From assembly GCF_020216685.1 (NCBI RefSeq), contig NZ_JAIWNS010000055.1, positions 1 through 10,000 of the forward strand: a DNA stretch of 10,000 bases. Direction: 5' to 3'. This document shows positions 6,794-10,000 of this stretch, piece by piece (position 1 is the first letter of the stretch; each line of letters begins with the position of its first letter). The notes under the pieces are model-generated. The model did no database searches and had not been told where the DNA came from. It saw nothing but the letters and a program-made list of their open reading frames with translations. Source of the stretch: Methanospirillum hungatei. GTDB lineage: Archaea > Halobacteriota > Methanomicrobia > Methanomicrobiales > Methanospirillaceae. Position numbers and translations under genes: made by a program.

Positions 6794-8473
6794 GTGAATT
6801 CTGAAGTCCGTGTACTCCATGTTGATGACGAGCCCGTCATATGTGATTTAACCAAGTTGAGCCTTGAAAAAGGTGGACGACTCAAAGTGGATGTGGCCTC
6901 TTCAGCTGAAGAAGCATTGGAGCTTATCAGGTCAGGTTCATATTCTTGTATCATTTCAGACTATGAAATGCCGATAATGAACGGGCTCGATTTTTTAAAA
7001 GCGGTGCGAAATATTGATCAGGACATCCCGTTCATCCTTTTTTCAGGAAGAGGGCGTGAGACAGTCATCATTGATGCCATAAATACCGGAGCAGATTTTT
7101 ACATCCAAAAAGGCGGCGAACCAAAAGCACTCTTTGCCGAACTCAACCATAAAGTGGAGTATGCCATTCAACAGCGTAATACGCGCATAGCTCTGAAAAG
7201 AAGAGATAGCATTTTGGAAGCGGTCAGCCTGGTCGCGAATCTGTTTCTTGGTGGTGAAGCATTCGATAGGGCCCTGCAGGAAGCAATTACCCTATTTGGT
7301 CTTGCAACCGAAGTGGATACCGTCAGACTGTTCAAACTGAATTCAGATTCAGAAGACTCTGATACACATCACTCCATGAAAAATATTGCTTCATGGACAA
7401 GGATTACGATTCAGTCGGATGAATGGGAGCAATACCTAAGAACCAATAATATCCCGGTGGAAAAGGGACTCATCTCCCGCCTTGTCAGGGGCGAGACCCT
7501 CATCCTCAATGCATCAGAGATCCAGATGTATAATCCGCTTAAGGGTGGAGTAGGTGCAAAATCCATCGCCGTTTTTCCGGTTTTTGTTGATCAGAAAGTC
7601 TGGGGAGTCTTCTGGTTTGCCGATTACATGAGTGAGCGGACATGGACCGGTGTGGAGATTGATGCTCTGCTTGCCGCATCAGCCATGATAGGTTCTGCTA
7701 TCCAGCAGGATCAGATGCGACGATCGCTTATCGCGACAAAGGAGGAGTACGCATCCATGTATGCCCTGATGAGACGGCTCTGTGATACGGTCCCTGACAT
7801 TTTATGGGCAAAAGATATGGATGGTTCATTCCTCTTTGTAAACCAGGCAGGTTCTGACCTGCTCTGTGCAGAAAATACCAGTGATCCGGTTGGGAAAAGA
7901 GAAGAGGATTATCCCTGTGGACTCATTCATCATGGAATGCCAGAGTGCAGAAATGTGAGTCATCATGATATGAATGGGAGAATATCTCTCAAATCCGGAT
8001 CAGAGGTCACTGAACTGGATATCATTACCGTCCCATTTGTCAATACTGAAGGAAAACCAATAGGAACTGTTACACTGGGCAGGGATATTACCAATTATTG
8101 TAAAATTGAGCAGGGTCTTCGAAGATCAGAGAAGAGATATGAAAATATCATCAGTGCCATCCACATCGGAGTGCTTGTCGTTTCAGGAGATGGGGTTATT
8201 AAAGAGATAAATCCCCGTGCCCTGGAATTACTGGATGCACGAAAAAGTGAGATAATTGGAACATCGCTCAGTAAAAACCGGATTCTCCGTGAGATGGAAT
8301 TATCAGATGCAGTTCGTGAAGTGATAGCGACTGGAAATGGCATTTCATTCCTGACATCACGCTCAGTTACCAGAACATCTGAAGATCTGTACTGTATGGT
8401 AAGACTGCTGGTCCCGGAAAACGGAGGGGAAGCTGAGGTTCTTATTACTCTTGATCCCCATTACTCAGCATAA
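6794..8473 (+). CDS. REC-GAF-PAS-PAS signalling protein without kinase or DNA-binding domain
   Basis: This is a 559-aa cytoplasmic protein with no membrane segment. The receiver domain (about 5-120) has the acidic pair Asp11/Asp12, the phosphoacceptor Asp56 in SDYEMP, Ser84 and Lys106, all as needed for phosphorylation by a partner histidine kinase. A GAF-like domain follows (about 145-305), then a PAS domain (about 322-440, with VPDILWAKDMDG and a closing GRDIT), then a second PAS (about 450-559, starting RSEKRYENIIS). No H box, HATPase, helix-turn-helix or cyclase domain is present, and the stop is followed at once by the convergent gene. Such single-chain REC/PAS proteins are common in Methanomicrobiales; they probably pass signals by protein contact. 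The start is GTG at 6794, preceded directly by an in-frame TGA, so no longer form is possible. Its kinase and target are not visible. Confidence 0.9.
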   Translation: MNSEVRVLHVDDEPVICDLTKLSLEKGGRLKVDVASSAEEALELIRSGSYSCIISDYEMPIMNGLDFLKAVRNIDQDIPFILFSGRGRETVIIDAINTGADFYIQKGGEPKALFAELNHKVEYAIQQRNTRIALKRRDSILEAVSLVANLFLGGEAFDRALQEAITLFGLATEVDTVRLFKLNSDSEDSDTHHSMKNIASWTRITIQSDEWEQYLRTNNIPVEKGLISRLVRGETLILNASEIQMYNPLKGGVGAKSIAVFPVFVDQKVWGVFWFADYMSERTWTGVEIDALLAASAMIGSAIQQDQMRRSLIATKEEYASMYALMRRLCDTVPDILWAKDMDGSFLFVNQAGSDLLCAENTSDPVGKREEDYPCGLIHHGMPECRNVSHHDMNGRISLKSGSEVTELDIITVPFVNTEGKPIGTVTLGRDITNYCKIEQGLRRSEKRYENIISAIHIGVLVVSGDGVIKEINPRALELLDARKSEIIGTSLSKNRILREMELSDAVREVIATGNGISFLTSRSVTRTSEDLYCMVRLLVPENGGEAEVLITLDPHYSA

Positions 8474-9157
8474 TCAGAGAAGTGAAACAAGGTCGCGAAG
8501 AACTGCAGCAGGATCTTCAGCCTTAACCACACTAGATGCCAGCAGAACTCCATCCGTTCCAAGGTCAACTGCTGTCTTTACACATTTTCCTGAGTGGATT
8601 CCAGCACCGGTAAGGACTTTTACTGCAGGACTGATTTTTCTGACAACATCTACAGAGCCCGTAATAATTTCCGGATTTGCTTCGGAGACGGATATTTTTC
8701 CACCAATAAGTTCTGGTGGTTCAATTGCCACATAATCCGGATTCAGGGCAGCAAGAGCAGCAGTGGTTGCCACATTATTCGAGCAGACACATGAGAGAAG
8801 ACCGGCACCTTTCAGGGCACTGACATTCTTTTCAATATCTGCAACATTCAGCCGGTATTCTGAGTGATTTACCAGTGATCCGATCGCTCCTGCAGATTTG
8901 ATCGCAGCCAGAGGCATTCGGCCGGTATGGGCACCAGGATCAACCGGGTCTACATGCTGGGCAAAAACCGGAATATCATAATGGTGGTTTATGGGATGAA
9001 TATCAGTATATAATGGTGCCAGTGCGATGGTAACACCTGATTCATCTATTACTTCCCGGGCGGCCCTTGCAATCCGATGAGCTCCGTTTCCGATTGATTC
9101 GGTATAACACTTCAGATTAACGAGGACGAGTGGTGTTTTCAATGACTGTTGTTTCAT
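8474..9157 (-). CDS. tpiA: triosephosphate isomerase, archaeal type
   Basis: This enzyme interconverts glyceraldehyde 3-phosphate and dihydroxyacetone phosphate, here for gluconeogenesis. At 227 aa it is the short archaeal form (bacterial and eukaryotic enzymes have about 250). Catalytic residues are all seen: Asn14 and Lys16 in VNLKCY, His98 in LVNHSEYRL, and Glu146 in IEPPELIGG. The phosphate-binding parts GAGI and VLLASSVV are near the C-terminus. The ATG at 9157 has no Shine-Dalgarno; the AT-rich GATAAGTATT about 26 bases upstream may be box A of a leaderless mRNA. The stop codon touches that of the convergent sensor gene with no base between them. The gene lies 78 bases downstream of the U32-like gene. 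Confidence 0.95.
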   Translation of the reverse strand: MKQQSLKTPLVLVNLKCYTESIGNGAHRIARAAREVIDESGVTIALAPLYTDIHPINHHYDIPVFAQHVDPVDPGAHTGRMPLAAIKSAGAIGSLVNHSEYRLNVADIEKNVSALKGAGLLSCVCSNNVATTAALAALNPDYVAIEPPELIGGKISVSEANPEIITGSVDVVRKISPAVKVLTGAGIHSGKCVKTAVDLGTDGVLLASSVVKAEDPAAVLRDLVSLL

Positions 9158-9192
9158 ATGGCATTCATTCGTCGTTGGAATACTTATCAGTT

Positions 9193-9202
9193 AACAATTG
9201 TT
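9193..9202. repeat. 10-bp palindrome upstream of the isomerase gene
   Basis: AACAATTGTT is a perfect palindrome in the 78-base gap between the U32-like gene and the isomerase gene, overlapping the shorter palindrome GTTAAC. It lies just upstream of the possible box A. A palindrome of this length can be chance; an operator role is speculative. Confidence 0.3.
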
Positions 9203-9235
9203 CACGGGTGATGTACGAAATCGGGGTCTTATTGG

Positions 9236-10000
9236 TTATGGTTTTACACCAGAAAGACCCCTTTTGAACCCTGACCGGGTTACTCCTCCCCAGCTCATAC
9301 TGATAATGGTATCTCTTATCTGCTGTACCTCTTCTTCTGTAAGATCAGCTATCATCCGTCTCCTCCATAACCGGGTCATTTCACCTGAATAGGTAGCACC
9401 CCGGCCGCGGGCGTCTATAATAAACCACCTGATTCCCATCTGATATAGTACCGAATATTCACCAATAAGGCTATGCTCAGATGAATTCATGATATGACTT
9501 CTCCCTGATTGCTCGCACCATACCGGGAATGAGTACTTCTTTTCATCCTGAAGAACGAGCCCGGTTCCTTTTTGATTGTGAGCATACGCACATACATGAT
9601 CTTCTGTAACCGCAGCTTCAATGAGACCCTGACAACATAGAGCAATGAAAGGCCCGTTTCCGTTCCTGTATACCTGACAGATATCAGAGATCTCCTGTTC
9701 TGACAATTCAGGAGACAGGGTGCAGAATTCATACCGGTCACAGGCTTTCAGCGATGCAGTATTTGTCACCGGCAGACCATAGAAGGATGAAACCGAGCAA
9801 TCAGGGTTACATTCCTGGATATATTCACCTATTCCAACTGAGTCGACGAGAAAATGATGGATACCAAAAGAGTCGAATTTTTTCAGATGAGTGGAGAAGA
9901 GAGCCAGGTCGTTCTGACGAATCACTCCGGGGACTACAATACCGATCCTATGAGCATGGTCTGACAATCCACACATTTCATCAGGAAAATCCTGCCAATC
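9236..10000 (-). CDS. peptidase U32-like protein, C-terminal 254 codons (start beyond right edge)
   Basis: The frame is open to base 10000 (reading DWQDFPDEM before the first internal Met at 9976), so this is the 3' part of a longer gene. Features resembling the U32 family (COG0826) are FYGLPVTNTASLKAC, SPELSEQEISDI, a cysteine-containing stretch (ALCCQGLIEAAVTEDHVC), DEKKYSFPV, GRSHIMNSSE, and a YQMGIRWFIIDARG segment near the end. In U32 proteins the corresponding part follows the conserved Cys motif and takes part in a TIM-barrel-like fold. U32 members include collagenase-like proteases and enzymes that modify RNA or help make ubiquinone, so the activity cannot be named from this part. The C-terminal tail (TEEEVQQIRDTIISMSWGG...) looks helical. 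The family assignment is from sequence memory only. Confidence 0.65.
   Translation of the reverse strand, partial: DWQDFPDEMCGLSDHAHRIGIVVPGVIRQNDLALFSTHLKKFDSFGIHHFLVDSVGIGEYIQECNPDCSVSSFYGLPVTNTASLKACDRYEFCTLSPELSEQEISDICQVYRNGNGPFIALCCQGLIEAAVTEDHVCAYAHNQKGTGLVLQDEKKYSFPVWCEQSGRSHIMNSSEHSLIGEYSVLYQMGIRWFIIDARGRGATYSGEMTRLWRRRMIADLTEEEVQQIRDTIISMSWGGVTRSGFKRGLSGVKP

Noticed and set aside
8300-8473. Truncation or frameshift that removed a histidine kinase domain from the sensor protein
   Set aside because: The second PAS domain appears complete and no kinase remnant is seen in other frames before the convergent gene; kinase-less forms are normal in these archaea.
8451-8794. Plus-strand frames overlapping the isomerase gene
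   Set aside because: They are antisense to a complete triosephosphate isomerase with all catalytic residues; low-complexity translations suggest no real protein.

Overview
The window looks like the chromosome of a methanogenic archaeon, most probably of the Methanomicrobiales and perhaps a Methanospirillum relative. This is inferred from the archaeal-length triosephosphate isomerase (227 aa), the REC-GAF-PAS-PAS sensor protein, the two phosphate transporter/DUF47 pairs, secreted proteins of methanogen style, TATA-type promoters close to start codons, and frequent GTG starts. Composition is moderate in GC throughout. There is no sign of IS elements, phage genes, CRISPR or RNA genes.

Left part (1-2337). 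On the minus strand a small secreted protein with two GWN...YWVY repeats is followed after 13 bases by the first 218 codons of an enolase that leaves the window at base 1. Diverging from them on the plus strand is an OGG1-type 8-oxoguanine DNA glycosylase. The intergenic region between them carries a perfect 11-bp tandem repeat.

Middle part (2312-6635, all minus strand). This is a phosphate-uptake region made of two consecutive DUF47-PiT pairs: DUF47 then PiT at 6012-4171, and DUF47 then PiT at 4122-2312. A small secreted protein with nine N-glycosylation sequons lies just upstream. PiT proteins are low-affinity inorganic phosphate permeases, and DUF47 (PhoU-like) proteins are their usual cytoplasmic partners. 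A TATA box stands in front of the first pair, and a palindrome/T-tract between the pairs suggests two transcription units. The upstream PiT has Asn where the first signature motif normally has the key Asp. This is the strongest sign that the two modules have diverged in function.

Right part (6794-10000). A plus-strand response-regulator-type protein (REC-GAF-PAS-PAS, no kinase and no DNA-binding domain) diverges from the secreted protein. Its stop codon abuts that of a convergent archaeal triosephosphate isomerase on the minus strand. Upstream of that gene is the C-terminal part of a peptidase U32-like protein that enters from the right edge.

No intergenic stretch exceeds 300 bases; the largest is 158 bases (6636-6793). 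I found no clearly novel multi-gene system. The best leads are the duplicated, diverged phosphate module, the atypical enolase and the substituted OGG1 active-site residues.
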